Source: Lepraria neglecta
Taxonomy: Eukaryota; Ascomycota; Lecanoromycetes; Lecanorales; Stereocaulaceae
Direction of reading: 5' to 3'
Assembly: GCA_033220425.1 (NCBI GenBank)
Contig: CM065652.1
Location: 2,728,001 to 2,792,000 of the forward strand
Length of the DNA: 64,000 nt
Made by a program: the position numbers and the translations under genes. The notes below the pieces were generated by a model. The model worked only from the letters and a program-made list of their open reading frames with translations, made no database searches and was not told where the DNA came from. Below are positions 13,801-22,697 of the stretch, in pieces (positions within the stretch are counted from its first letter, which is position 1; each line of letters starts with the position of its first letter).

Positions 13801-14453
13801 GCGAGTGGCATTGGTGGCCTAGCACGTCACCCGCTGCAAGGTGCGGAGAAAGAGGGTGTGCAAGGTTTTGTGAAGGGTGTTGGCAAGGGTTTCCTTGGGC
13901 TGGCCACCAAGCCAGCCATTGGGGCGTTTGACCTTGCTTCAAGTAAGTGTATCAACATCAAACCTTGCACAGACATTTGCTAACCAATTCACTAGACATG
14001 GCTGAAGGTGTTCGCAACACCACGACAGTCTTCGATCAAGAGGGCCTCGACCGCGTGCGACTGACCCGCTTTATCGGTATGGATGGTATCGTCCGCCCGT
14101 ATGCCCAACGCGAAGCTCTTGGCCAATTCTGGCTCAAGACCCTCGACGACGGCAAATACTTCCATGAAGATTACATTGCGCATCTGGAACTCCAAGGCAA
14201 AGACCTTATGGTCATGCTCACCTATAACCGCATCATGCTCGTTAAGACCAAGAAGTTGAAGAGCGAATGGGATATCAAGTTGAATGACATACAGACGATC
14301 AGCAAGGAAAGGACCGGCATGAACGTTACGCTGAAAGGAGGAACGAATGGACCGTTCATTCCTGTGAGCGAGGAGAGCTCGAGGAATTGGTTGTATAAGC
14401 AGATTGGGATTGCTGTTAATGCTTTCAATGACAAGTATAATGCGAAAGGATAA
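4816..14453 (+). CDS. VPS13: Vps13 bridge-like lipid transfer protein
   Basis: Vps13 is a long rod with a hydrophobic groove that moves phospholipids in bulk between organelles at membrane contact sites (ER, mitochondria, vacuole/endosome, prospore membrane). Two exons: 4816-13942 and 13996-14453, joined by a 53-base GTAAGT...TAG intron that splits an Asn codon; 9,585 bases, 3,194 residues, close to yeast Vps13. The chorein domain opens the protein (MLEGLVANLLNRFLGMYVKN, residues 1 to about 115). A Lys/Glu-rich stretch follows near residue 375. The VAB/SHR-binding repeats, which bind organelle adaptors, begin near residue 1925 (PYRIRNYTGFDLSVW). The C-terminal region includes the GFSDSMAKFTGSMSKGLAAAT segment, and a PH-like fold coded by exon 2 ends the protein. 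The frame is intact, so it should be functional. Confidence 0.98.
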
Positions 14454-14877
14454 GGGTTGAGACGATGGATGGGAAAACGGCAGAATGTGTTTGCTAAGCG
14501 TATTTTCAGCGTGCTTTTGCTTAACATAGCGTGGCATTTGTTTTTGTCATGTTGTATGAGCATGAGTACCAGGTATGTATCCAACTTTCTAGCGTTTCAA
14601 TTGATGTTTAATTGCCTCAAGCCCTCACGGAGTCATGCACTGCGGCAAAGGGGCAAGCAACAAGCAATGAATCACATCGTCACTCCCTCAACTTTCTATA
14701 CCATGTTCTATTCCTCTTCTATCTGCTCCACCGTAAGTAGTTTCCTCTCACAGAAGCTTAAGTCGGTACCATGGCTCTTGCAGCAGACTCAAACTCCCGG
14801 GCCCCGGCCCCCGTCATCTCCTCAGTCTGTCGCCCTCCCTTGTGGCCTTTTGGAGAGCTTTTTCAAAGCGACAAGCA
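14454..14877. other. Convergent 3' region
   Basis: 424 bases between the 3' ends of VPS13 and the 2H-phosphoesterase gene. Expected to hold both 3' UTRs. No coding evidence. Confidence 0.5.
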
Positions 14878-15612
14878 TCATGAAGCGCTCTCTGCCTCAA
14901 TCACGGGCAATGGAACACTAGCAACCTCAGTGTAAACCTGATCCACCACCTCATCCCCCTCCACAATCTTCTTAGCACCCATCTCACAAATAGCAACTTT
15001 CTCGATCCTGAAACCCTTCGCCCATTCAAAGTCCTTGTATTTCTCAATCAATTCCCTAGCATCAAGTTTCCCACTGCCCTTTCCCCATCGCTTTTTCCCA
15101 CTCTTTGCTTCGCGCGCATATATTGTGTTGACGATTGTGGCATGCAATTTCATCTGCCTGTCCTCAGGAACGAGAAACCCTGCATCGATGAAGGCTTGTC
15201 GAAGGGTGGCGCAAAATGGTAGTAGAGGTGCTGCGGAGTCTGTTGGCGCAGTGTAGAGAGACGATGTTCTGGTTGGTGATTGCATGGCGTGGAGACCGGA
15301 GAGTGTTACCGTCGATAAAGGCGCAGGAATAGAGTCGTTACAGGTACGAAGGAGGCCGGTGATGTCGAATTCTCGTAGCATTGTGCAAGCTGCATCGAGG
15401 CGTTCTGGTGTTAGGAGACTCATGACCCCAAGGGTCAAGTGGAGGGCGCCGACGGGCCTGATGGCTTTCGGGGGCAACTGCGCTTCACCAGCCTCATTGG
15501 GGGCGGTGACTTCGGAGGTGAAACGTTGGAGGGCAGCTTGAAATTGTGGTCTCGAGGTTGCTGTAACGAGAGGCAGGCAGAGAAAGTGCGTTAATTGAGG
15601 TTTTGGAGGCAT
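14878..15612 (-). CDS. AKAP7/ASCC1-like 2H phosphoesterase (2'-5' RNA ligase-like)
   Basis: A single-exon gene of 244 residues. ATG at 15612 is chosen because it gives the usual family start MPPKPQLTHFLCLPLV; the frame is open 15 bases further upstream, but only from a TTG. The two HxT/S catalytic motifs of the 2H superfamily are present: GALHLTLGVMSLL (about residue 58) and KLHATIVNTIY (about residue 155), with about 95 residues between them. Related proteins (AKAP7 central domain, ASCC1) act on 2'-5' or cyclic phosphodiester bonds in nucleotides or RNA ends. The domain is nearly the whole protein and no KH domain is seen, so it resembles AKAP7-type rather than ASCC1-type. Soluble, probably cytosolic or nuclear. 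Substrate unknown. Confidence 0.85.
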   Translation of the reverse strand: MPPKPQLTHFLCLPLVTATSRPQFQAALQRFTSEVTAPNEAGEAQLPPKAIRPVGALHLTLGVMSLLTPERLDAACTMLREFDITGLLRTCNDSIPAPLSTVTLSGLHAMQSPTRTSSLYTAPTDSAAPLLPFCATLRQAFIDAGFLVPEDRQMKLHATIVNTIYAREAKSGKKRWGKGSGKLDARELIEKYKDFEWAKGFRIEKVAICEMGAKKIVEGDEVVDQVYTEVASVPLPVIEAESAS

Positions 15613-16355
15613 GGCAGGACTGTTCAATAATCACAAGTGTGTAGAGGTCTTTTCTGAGAATTAGGGAGGAAGTTGCCACTTCTGAGCTAGTACCCGAGGT
15701 CAAGATTGGTGTCAAGTAGGCTGATTGATGGTGGAAAGAAGCTGGAGATTGAGGAAAAGAAGCTCTCTAAATTTGGAATTTACCAGGGCATCAACACCTG
15801 AGGTGCTGGGAGGCTTGACATCCTTGAGAACATGAGGCTGGTCGTAGCCTGCCATGATCGGCAACAGCAAGGGCATGACACATATGACACATCGAAGTGG
15901 TGTTGAGGGACGCAGCACGCTCGAGTCTTCTCCACGATTACTAGCTTCGTAAATAATACATAGAATACAGCCAAGCGCGCGGCAGTAAACATACTTTATC
16001 ACCGGAAGATTGGAAAAGAACTGAAAGACCTGCCCTTCAGCTTTGATCCGGGCTAGTACAACTGCTCTTTGTTGCTTGCATGTTTCTGCGTTGATTGGAC
16101 TAGCAGATATGCCGCGTGGGGTCAACATGACCTCACCGTACATGCAAGGCTGACGCCCGGCTGTGCAGACGTTCTCTCCAGCCCCTAGGGAGCTAGAGCA
16201 AAAAATGTCCAATTGTTTATGGTACCTAGAGATTGAAGCAACGCGAAGCCAATGTAACTGCTACTCTATATCTACCCAGCCTTATGCTTGACTTCACCTT
16301 CCAACTGCACGAACACACCTGTCAGTGTTTGTTGTTGTAGCTGACAGTGCCTGCG
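15613..16355. promoter_or_regulatory. Divergent intergenic region
   Basis: 743 bases between the divergent phosphoesterase gene and the 744-residue unknown gene. A 166-codon minus-strand open frame (15712-16212) crosses it but begins only at TTG and resembles nothing I know. Promoters for both flanking genes are expected here. Confidence 0.4.
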
Positions 16356-18590
16356 ATGCCTTTCTCCAACCAATTCGCCCTCTCTCTGGAGATAACTCGT
16401 CTCGTCCCAATGAGACTTGTAGAGAGCAAAACGTATGAGACAGTTATGAGCCTAGCAAGGGACCTCCAGAATTCAGGCTCGGACATAGTCATTGAAGAAG
16501 ACCTAGCCGATGTCTTTGGGCGGAATCGGATCTCGTCCAAATTTGCGTCATCCTTCACCACTGTCATCAAGCAAAGCGGTACCACAATACATCCTTTGTG
16601 CGAAGGCATAAGTCTTGTTGGCGGCGTTGGGCCTACAGTTGGTCGTGCTTTCAAGCACACACCCTACTTTTCGACTATTGTCCAGCTATCTCTGCTCACC
16701 TGGGTAGCACCAACAGTCTTCGTTGCTTCAGCCATCACGAATGCTCTACAGAAACGGCTCGAAGGTGCCTCTGAAGAAGATCAGATTAGAGCAGCACCCA
16801 CTCAAGAAGGAGTCTCCGGAGTCATCATTGCAATACATGAGCAAACATCCTCCTTCGATTGGAGTAATCTCATACGAGCTGTCGCAAATGTTCTACCTGG
16901 TATTGATGTAGCCGCATCCATGCGTCCACCTCCTGCAGTAGTACTTCAGGGCCTCATGAGCATGTTCCCTATTGTTCAAAACCTTCCTGCCGACAGGGTG
17001 ATCTACATAAGATGTTGCACTGGTGTGTGCACTATCGTGGTATGGGCGCATCTGCTCCTCGATCTAACGGTCCTCGTCAAGTCCGATCATGGGCAAAAGG
17101 CTTTTGGCACTGGAGATGAACAGGTGCTCATTGAGCTAATCGACCAGAGTATGCAAGCAGAGTCCTCCGTCTCATTACTTGATTCGTCGCAGGAAGAGCT
17201 CTTCCGCATTGTCCCAGATATATGGGAGGACCAGTATCCATCAATTTACCTCAAGTGGCCAACACGAGGGTTTGCAAAATCGACATTTGGTGAACTGTGT
17301 TCGAGAAAGTTTCCATTGTCTACTGAGAATACACGGCAAGCCATCATTGAGAATATGCTGAGCATCACTGCCTCAATTGCGGCAATTGTATGTGATCATT
17401 TAGTGGTCGATCGTCTCGGCACACGTGCGCTGAATGAGGATGATCTTCGTTTGACTGTTCCAACACACCGACTGCTCGAGTCCGCACGGTTACTTTTCGA
17501 TAACCCTGGACTTCGTGAACCTGATCTGCTGGCGTACAAGCAAGATTACTTGCTCCAGCCACTGAATGAGGACCTCCCTCCGCCGGCCTGTCTAGTTACC
17601 GTGCTACGGCCTTTGTCGGAATCGGGCAGAAGGAAGGCTTGGAAAGACTTCAGGTTGGCTATAAGCCAGCTCAGCCTATACCTGGTAGCTTTTGCACATG
17701 TACATGACTTATCAGCTTGTGGCGAGATCCCGCTGGAAGATCACGAAGTTGACATTATGCATCATGGGCTACTCAAGCAACTGCGTTCTTGGGATGGGCA
17801 CAAAAAGTTACATGTCGATGAAAGTTGCTGGTTTGATGTCTTCTCTTACCTTCTGAGGGAACGAGGACCTAAAGACGAGGACCCGCATACAAAAGCACAG
17901 CCACCTTCGCTAAACGCTCTAATTAGTGGCCGAGGTTGGAGTGCCTATATCAGTACAATTGGCTTCGATGATCCGTGTTCGATAGGGGTTGGCAGAATCA
18001 CGATCACGAAAGGAGTTCCGAACCGAAATGGGGTCTCTAGACGGGGAGTCATGGATGGCCCCACCAATAATTGGATCGACTACACACAAACTTGGAACGC
18101 GGTCGAAAATGCTGGCGAATGGGCCAAACTCCGTTGCGCAGATGATATAGAATTTGGACGACCACGCTGTGGAGAATGGAAGCAATTGTTCATGTTCACA
18201 CTCCAGGTGCAGGGAAGGCTAGAAAAAGAAAATCGTGGACATTTCGGGTTCCGCATGATGCACAGAGCCATTTGGCGAAGCGCAAAGTCAGAAGCTTGTG
18301 AGCATCCTATGGATCTTAACAAAGAAGTGCGCTTGCCACCGGGCTGCAAGACCATGAACAACATCTGTACTGGGGGCTATGACGCATCGTATCCCAAGTT
18401 GACTATCTGCCTAACAGCCCATTGCTCCGCTGCGAGATGGAGAGCAGTCTGCGAGTCGAGTGCGTTAAGCTTGCAGCCTGATGACGAAGCATATGGAGCT
18501 CGTATCTTTCTACGAGGGGCTGACTGCTGTTTTTCCTGTGCGATCGACCAGGTTGCGACACAGCCTGGTAACTGGATCATCATTCTTTAA
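16356..18590 (+). CDS. Hypothetical fungal protein, 744 residues
   Basis: Uninterrupted single-exon frame. The frame is open from a GTG at 16347, but the first ATG is 16356 (MPFSNQFALSLEITRLVPMR), which I take as the start. No signal peptide. Near residues 90-130 and 190-250 are hydrophobic, Gly/Pro-containing stretches, the most distinctive being RCCTGVCTIVVWAHLLLDLT. The C-terminal third holds scattered Cys and Trp residues (for example around the CGEWKQLFMFTLQVQGRLEK region). I do not recognise a characterised domain; my impression is that it belongs to a large family of long hypothetical proteins in Dothideomycetes that share the VCTxVVWAHxLL element, but this is from memory of style rather than a search. 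The long intact frame argues that it is a real gene. Function not assigned. Confidence 0.75.
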   Translation: MPFSNQFALSLEITRLVPMRLVESKTYETVMSLARDLQNSGSDIVIEEDLADVFGRNRISSKFASSFTTVIKQSGTTIHPLCEGISLVGGVGPTVGRAFKHTPYFSTIVQLSLLTWVAPTVFVASAITNALQKRLEGASEEDQIRAAPTQEGVSGVIIAIHEQTSSFDWSNLIRAVANVLPGIDVAASMRPPPAVVLQGLMSMFPIVQNLPADRVIYIRCCTGVCTIVVWAHLLLDLTVLVKSDHGQKAFGTGDEQVLIELIDQSMQAESSVSLLDSSQEELFRIVPDIWEDQYPSIYLKWPTRGFAKSTFGELCSRKFPLSTENTRQAIIENMLSITASIAAIVCDHLVVDRLGTRALNEDDLRLTVPTHRLLESARLLFDNPGLREPDLLAYKQDYLLQPLNEDLPPPACLVTVLRPLSESGRRKAWKDFRLAISQLSLYLVAFAHVHDLSACGEIPLEDHEVDIMHHGLLKQLRSWDGHKKLHVDESCWFDVFSYLLRERGPKDEDPHTKAQPPSLNALISGRGWSAYISTIGFDDPCSIGVGRITITKGVPNRNGVSRRGVMDGPTNNWIDYTQTWNAVENAGEWAKLRCADDIEFGRPRCGEWKQLFMFTLQVQGRLEKENRGHFGFRMMHRAIWRSAKSEACEHPMDLNKEVRLPPGCKTMNNICTGGYDASYPKLTICLTAHCSAARWRAVCESSALSLQPDDEAYGARIFLRGADCCFSCAIDQVATQPGNWIIIL

Positions 18591-18988
18591 GCTGCATGGA
18601 CACGTTGGAGGACTATAAGGGTTGAGCTTGCGTGTAAAGCTGGCATTTCTACAATGGATTCAAAACCATCTCTATGGCACACAATAAAAGCATTTCACAG
18701 TCCTGATTAGTTTCCAGGGATGTTTCATTCGAGATTGTCTGATAAAAGCCTCATCCTGTATGCCGCATTAATTCCATCTATCCACTCCTGTCGCCAAAGT
18801 ATGTCGCGCTTCTGACGCTTCACCCCATCCAGATCCCATTATCCGCTGATTGGATGTAGTGTCGCGTGAGGACGTAAAAGTCTATCAGCGATCTCAAATA
18901 CCCTCCTACATACATGAATATTCAGAAATCTACATCTTCACGTCTCCTCAAGTTCTCGTTATCCCTACATCTTATTAAGTGTGCTACG
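18591..18988. other. Intergenic, promoter of the secreted-protein gene
   Basis: 398 bases between two plus-strand genes. Nothing beyond an expected promoter and 3' UTR. An upstream in-frame ATG lies at 18914 but would bury the signal peptide. Confidence 0.45.
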
Positions 18989-19645
18989 ATGCACGTATAT
19001 CTCGTTTCCCTAGTCGCTATTTCTCTGCGTCTGCTTTCTGCGACGTCATCCGCTATACCGTCCGCTCTACCTTCAACACCTCAGCCACAAGACCTCTCCC
19101 TCATATCCACATCGAACACCAGTATCACCATCCCCGACGATCCAATTGCAACAGAGCTCCCCACACGCGTCAAATGCTTCGACCCAGGAACCGAGCGCGT
19201 CCAACCCGTCGACACAGACCACTGCCGCATGGCGATCGAGCTAATCCTCCACGAACCAGCAGGCGTCATGAAAAAACAACGGTTCGGGCACAAACAGAAC
19301 CCGCCAAACCCGGACATGTACGAAGTGCCTTCCGCCTGGCGCGTGAATCGCTGTTATATCTTGCTCACATCGCAGGACGAGTCGGCGGTGGATGAATTCA
19401 GGCTTGTGGATGTTGCTGAAAGCGCGGAGCTGATTATGAGGGATTGCGTGACTTTCTCGAAGAAGAGGTTAGGTGGGGTGGCTACGCTGGGGCTGAAAAC
19501 TTTCTTTGTGACTGTGGATGGGCCTCCGGATTTTGCTGGGGAGGCGGGTGGGAATAGGACGGTACCGGTGCTGAGTGGTGGTACTAATGGTTCTGGGGTT
19601 GATGTGGACTCGAGTTTGGCGAGTCGGCAGGTGTTCGCAGAATGA
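18989..19645 (+). CDS. Small secreted cysteine-containing protein
   Basis: Single exon, 218 residues from ATG 18989. That start is preferred over the in-frame ATG at 18914 because it places a classic signal peptide at the N-terminus (MHVYLVSLVAISLRLL, cleavage likely near SATSSA). The mature part has four cysteines in a pattern common in ascomycete secreted proteins: VKCFDPG, DHCRMAIELI, VNRCYILL and MRDCVTF, about 30-60 residues apart, suggesting two disulfides. It resembles in layout the Ecp2/Hce2-like and other apoplastic effector-type families, but I cannot place it in one. NRT and NGS are possible N-glycosylation sites. It converges on the RBR-like gene, with 256 bases between the 3' ends. 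Function (effector, cell-wall or other) is unknown. Confidence 0.8.
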   Translation: MHVYLVSLVAISLRLLSATSSAIPSALPSTPQPQDLSLISTSNTSITIPDDPIATELPTRVKCFDPGTERVQPVDTDHCRMAIELILHEPAGVMKKQRFGHKQNPPNPDMYEVPSAWRVNRCYILLTSQDESAVDEFRLVDVAESAELIMRDCVTFSKKRLGGVATLGLKTFFVTVDGPPDFAGEAGGNRTVPVLSGGTNGSGVDVDSSLASRQVFAE

Positions 19646-19901
19646 AATGAGTAAATCAGAGATACAAATTACTGATTGCACCTCAAAGTTTTTATTTTCG
19701 AGACCCAACATATATTTGATCCACATGCATCTTTAAACATGGAAAGGGGCATACCCCACAGGCAAGGGAAAATCTCATCCTCTCTCTTACGCTTGAGAGT
19801 GGCCGTAGACTGTTCGACTGGCCAACTATCATGTCCAAAATTTCTTGCCCTTGCGATGGCTTCCTGAGGAGTGCCTCCTGAATGTTCAGCGATGGTATCG
19901 C

Positions 19902-21247
19902 TCACATCCTCTGAGGCACCTGCGCGCCTCTACCCGATTGCTCCACGTCGAGTCTCCTCCGCTTATCATCGTTGCTGGTCGTGACAGCAGAAGATGGTGC
20001 TTGGCGCTGTTGACTGGCGTTTTGAGATGCCGCTACGCTGCTGATGCGTATTGCGCCCCTCCTGAGACGATTAAGAGCATCGATATACACGCCCTGTCTC
20101 CACCCAAAGTGATTGTGGCACCACCGACATGCAGTGAAATCACAATGCTCGCAATGCACGATGTACTTAATGCCATGACGCCAATCACAGACCAAGTATT
20201 TCCCTGGCTCGGATGGAGAGTGCGGCTCGTAAAAGAAGTTGTTATGATCGCAGTCAACCCTTAACACCTGCTGCACTTCTCTTATGAGCACGGCCGGTGG
20301 TCGATCATCCACAACTTGACGCTGCTCAATGCGGCGAGCGGCACGAATTTCGAGGGCACGGTTGGCTCGTTCGGCGATGCGAGGCTCGTCGTCATAATCT
20401 CCACAGGACTTGCACCTCTGCGAGGTTGTACCGCATCCATAGCAGAACTCGGCGGTACAACGACATCTGTCAAGGGTTAGCTGGTAATAACAAAAGCTGG
20501 AGACTTAGTAAGACTTACTTCATATGGTGACAGCCGTGATTGAGGGACACCATGCCCCCACACTGGTAGCAAGCTTGCCAACCCTCCTCTCTGGCCAGGG
20601 CTTGGAATGTCTTCTGGTCTTGAGCTAGCTTGCACTCGTGAACGTGGCTAGATTTTTTGGCATGCTACCTCTGCACTGAGTACAAGTGAACTTGTGAAAT
20701 AGCGCGCATTGGGCTCGGAAACCATCGATGTTTTCTATGGGAATCCTGACTGCACGCTTTTCAATTGCACAGTATAGTCCTATGGCGTTCTTGATCTCAG
20801 CTTGTCGCTTCTTGTATCGATCGAAAAGAGGCGCGGAGACCTTGTCAGCGACCGTTTGGAGGGACAGGAATGTCTCACAGCACTTCGGTGGAAAGTTTCC
20901 GTAACTCCCGAGACTTGCTTCGACGAATTGTTGAAAACATTCCTGGCAGTATAAATATTGACAGGAAGCTTTCACGAAATCGCTGAGTAGTGAGGTGTTT
21001 CCGCAGCTTATGCAATCTCCTTTCAATGGTGCTGTGTCTGCAGCCGCAGAGATCAAAGTAATACATTCTAGCCAGCGTGGCGAAGTCTTGCCTGGAAAGT
21101 AACGGCATCGAAGCCCGCGTCGATCTGAAGCTGTGTCCGCTGGATTTGAGAGATCGCTGGATCAATCGCGCCAGAAGCTTCCAGCTCGTCAAGGTCACGC
21201 AGCTGTAATGCGATGGCTAACGCAGCAGACCCGTTGTCAAGGTCCAT
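19902..21247 (-). pseudogene. RBR (RING-between-RING) E3-like gene, probably frameshifted
   Basis: RBR E3 ligases take ubiquitin onto a RING2 Cys before passing it to substrate. Visible pieces: N-terminal helix from ATG 21247 (MDLDNGSAALAIALQLRDLD); a RING1-like block, GDCISCGN...CQYLYCQECF, near 20,930-21,040; an IBR-like block, FHKFTCTQCRG; then GWQACYQCGGMVSLNHGCHH and CRCTAEFCYGCG, joined by a clean intron (20467-20518, GTAAGT...CAG) to the last exon, 20466-19902. Problems: the first block ends at a TAG (21068-21070) in a frame one base off the RING1 frame, and I find no GT-AG pair that fixes this; and at an A6 run (20653-20658) the frame must shift by one base to reach the conserved HVHECKLAQDQK segment. 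The IBR also lacks some expected Cys (LYCAIEKRAVRIP). So this is a decaying gene or carries sequencing errors. Confidence 0.6.
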
Positions 21248-22095
21248 CGTGGCTTCTCTCACGGGATGCTGATTGAGACCTACAGCCTACACTAGAATCA
21301 GCATCGTTAAATTAGAGAGCTGGGCCGTGCTCGTCATCGCCAAAATAAAATGCAATGAGGGCGAACTTCAAAAATTGGTAACTCAACAACGATTCAAGCT
21401 GGGCTGAAACTTTTGGCTGCAAAAGCTGCTCTCCTAGTCGGGCTGAAGAGCTTCCTCACAGGAAGTTTTGCGATCAAGCCAGTCGTTATGGGAAATTATT
21501 GGAGCCGAGTCACTATATATCAAAAGTCTAGATTTTCGAACAGAGATGATGAGGCGAAAGGGAAATATCCTCAATACATAAGGTAAAGATCAATTCAACT
21601 CAAGTATAAACGCGATCTCTGCGGTGAGTAAGCAATGATTCCTTGTACAAGACCGTCAACTGCTGGAGGGATAGACGGTGGTGTATGTGGGAAGATTGTT
21701 CATTTCCAGGTGGATTGAAAAGGCAAAAGGTGATGTGAAGTGAAGAAGCCCGGGTGTACATGACCTCATTTAGAAACATCAGACTAGCACAATCAAATAT
21801 TACGCCACGCGGGATACGAGAGGATCGAAAGTGGCGACGAGTATAAGCACCTGGTGAGGGGTCGAAGTGAAGCATAGAAGTCGGTACTTATGTATTCATT
21901 GCGCGTGCAGCCTGCTGCATAGAAAGATTGAAGACGTTCATGATCTCGTCACTACCACCACCAGCGTTGAGACCGTCCTTCGAGACAGCGAGCCATTGTA
22001 GCTAGACTGTTCCCACTGCCCCTCCGAATAACCAGGAGAAGCCGCGACCTGTCCCGCCTCATCGATTACCCCATGACAGATGATTATATGATGTC
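21248..22095. other. Intergenic region, no supported gene
   Basis: 848 bases between the RBR-like gene start and the YPD1 stop codon. A 91-codon minus-strand open frame (21600-21875) looks random. Probably the YPD1 3' UTR and the promoter of the RBR-like gene. Confidence 0.45.
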
Positions 22096-22697
22096 CTAGT
22101 GCGCATCAGGGTCCCGATAGAACTGCTTGAGTACCCTCTCCACCTCCTTATAGTCCGCCTTAACTACCTTGACTGTATCTCGTATCAGACTCAGGAATTT
22201 CCGATCATCATAATGCGTAGGATTGCCGTTCTCGTCTTTCCTCGCTCCAAAGTGCTGGATCTTCTCGCACGAGTCTTTAACCTTAGTCAGGCCCAGCGTG
22301 GCGGACGAGCCTTTCAGAAAATGGCCGAGAGCGGAGAGCGTTGCGAGATCGTTTTTTTCTCTGAGAATGAAAAGGGCATTAGACAGGTGTTGTGAGGCGC
22401 AAAGGAGGGGTTAAGAAAGGAAATGTGGATGATGAACTTACAGAGCGGAATCCATTTCCTTGAATGTTTTGTCTGCCTGCTCGAAGAAACCGTATACGAT
22501 GCTCTTGGAGAACTCCCTCTCCTCCTCATCGTCGTCCATCTCTAGTATCTGCTCGAAGGTCAAAGCGTCGATTGAATCCCCAAGGTCTGGTAGACCTATA
22601 GATCCATTCTCCGACTAGTAGCATCGAGTCAGCAAATGAGTCGATCGTTGCAGAAACGCTGGTGTCACAGGTTGGACAGAGGACGTACTTCAGCCAT
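22096..22697 (-). CDS. YPD1: Ypd1-type histidine phosphotransfer (HPt) protein
   Basis: Carries phosphate from hybrid histidine kinases to response regulators (Ssk1 and Skn7 types) in the osmotic and oxidative stress relay. Three coding exons: 22689-22697 (9 bases, MAE), 22442-22614 and 22096-22360; 9+173+265 = 447 bases, 148 residues. Introns: GTACGT...CTACTAG with a GCTGACT branch site, and GTAAGT...CTCAG. The HPt motif is clear: LGHFLKGSSATLGLTKV, where His accepts phosphate and the following Lys and Gly/Ser residues are the conserved neighbours. Upstream are the acidic MDDDEEEREFSKSIV helix and VYGFFEQADKTFKEMD, both typical of fungal Ypd1; the C-terminal helix KADYKEVERVLKQFY also fits. 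Length matches the family. It is easily missed because each exon is short. Confidence 0.93.

Noticed and set aside
15712-16212. 166-codon minus-strand open frame
   Set aside because: Begins at TTG, lacks an early ATG and resembles no family; more likely intergenic.
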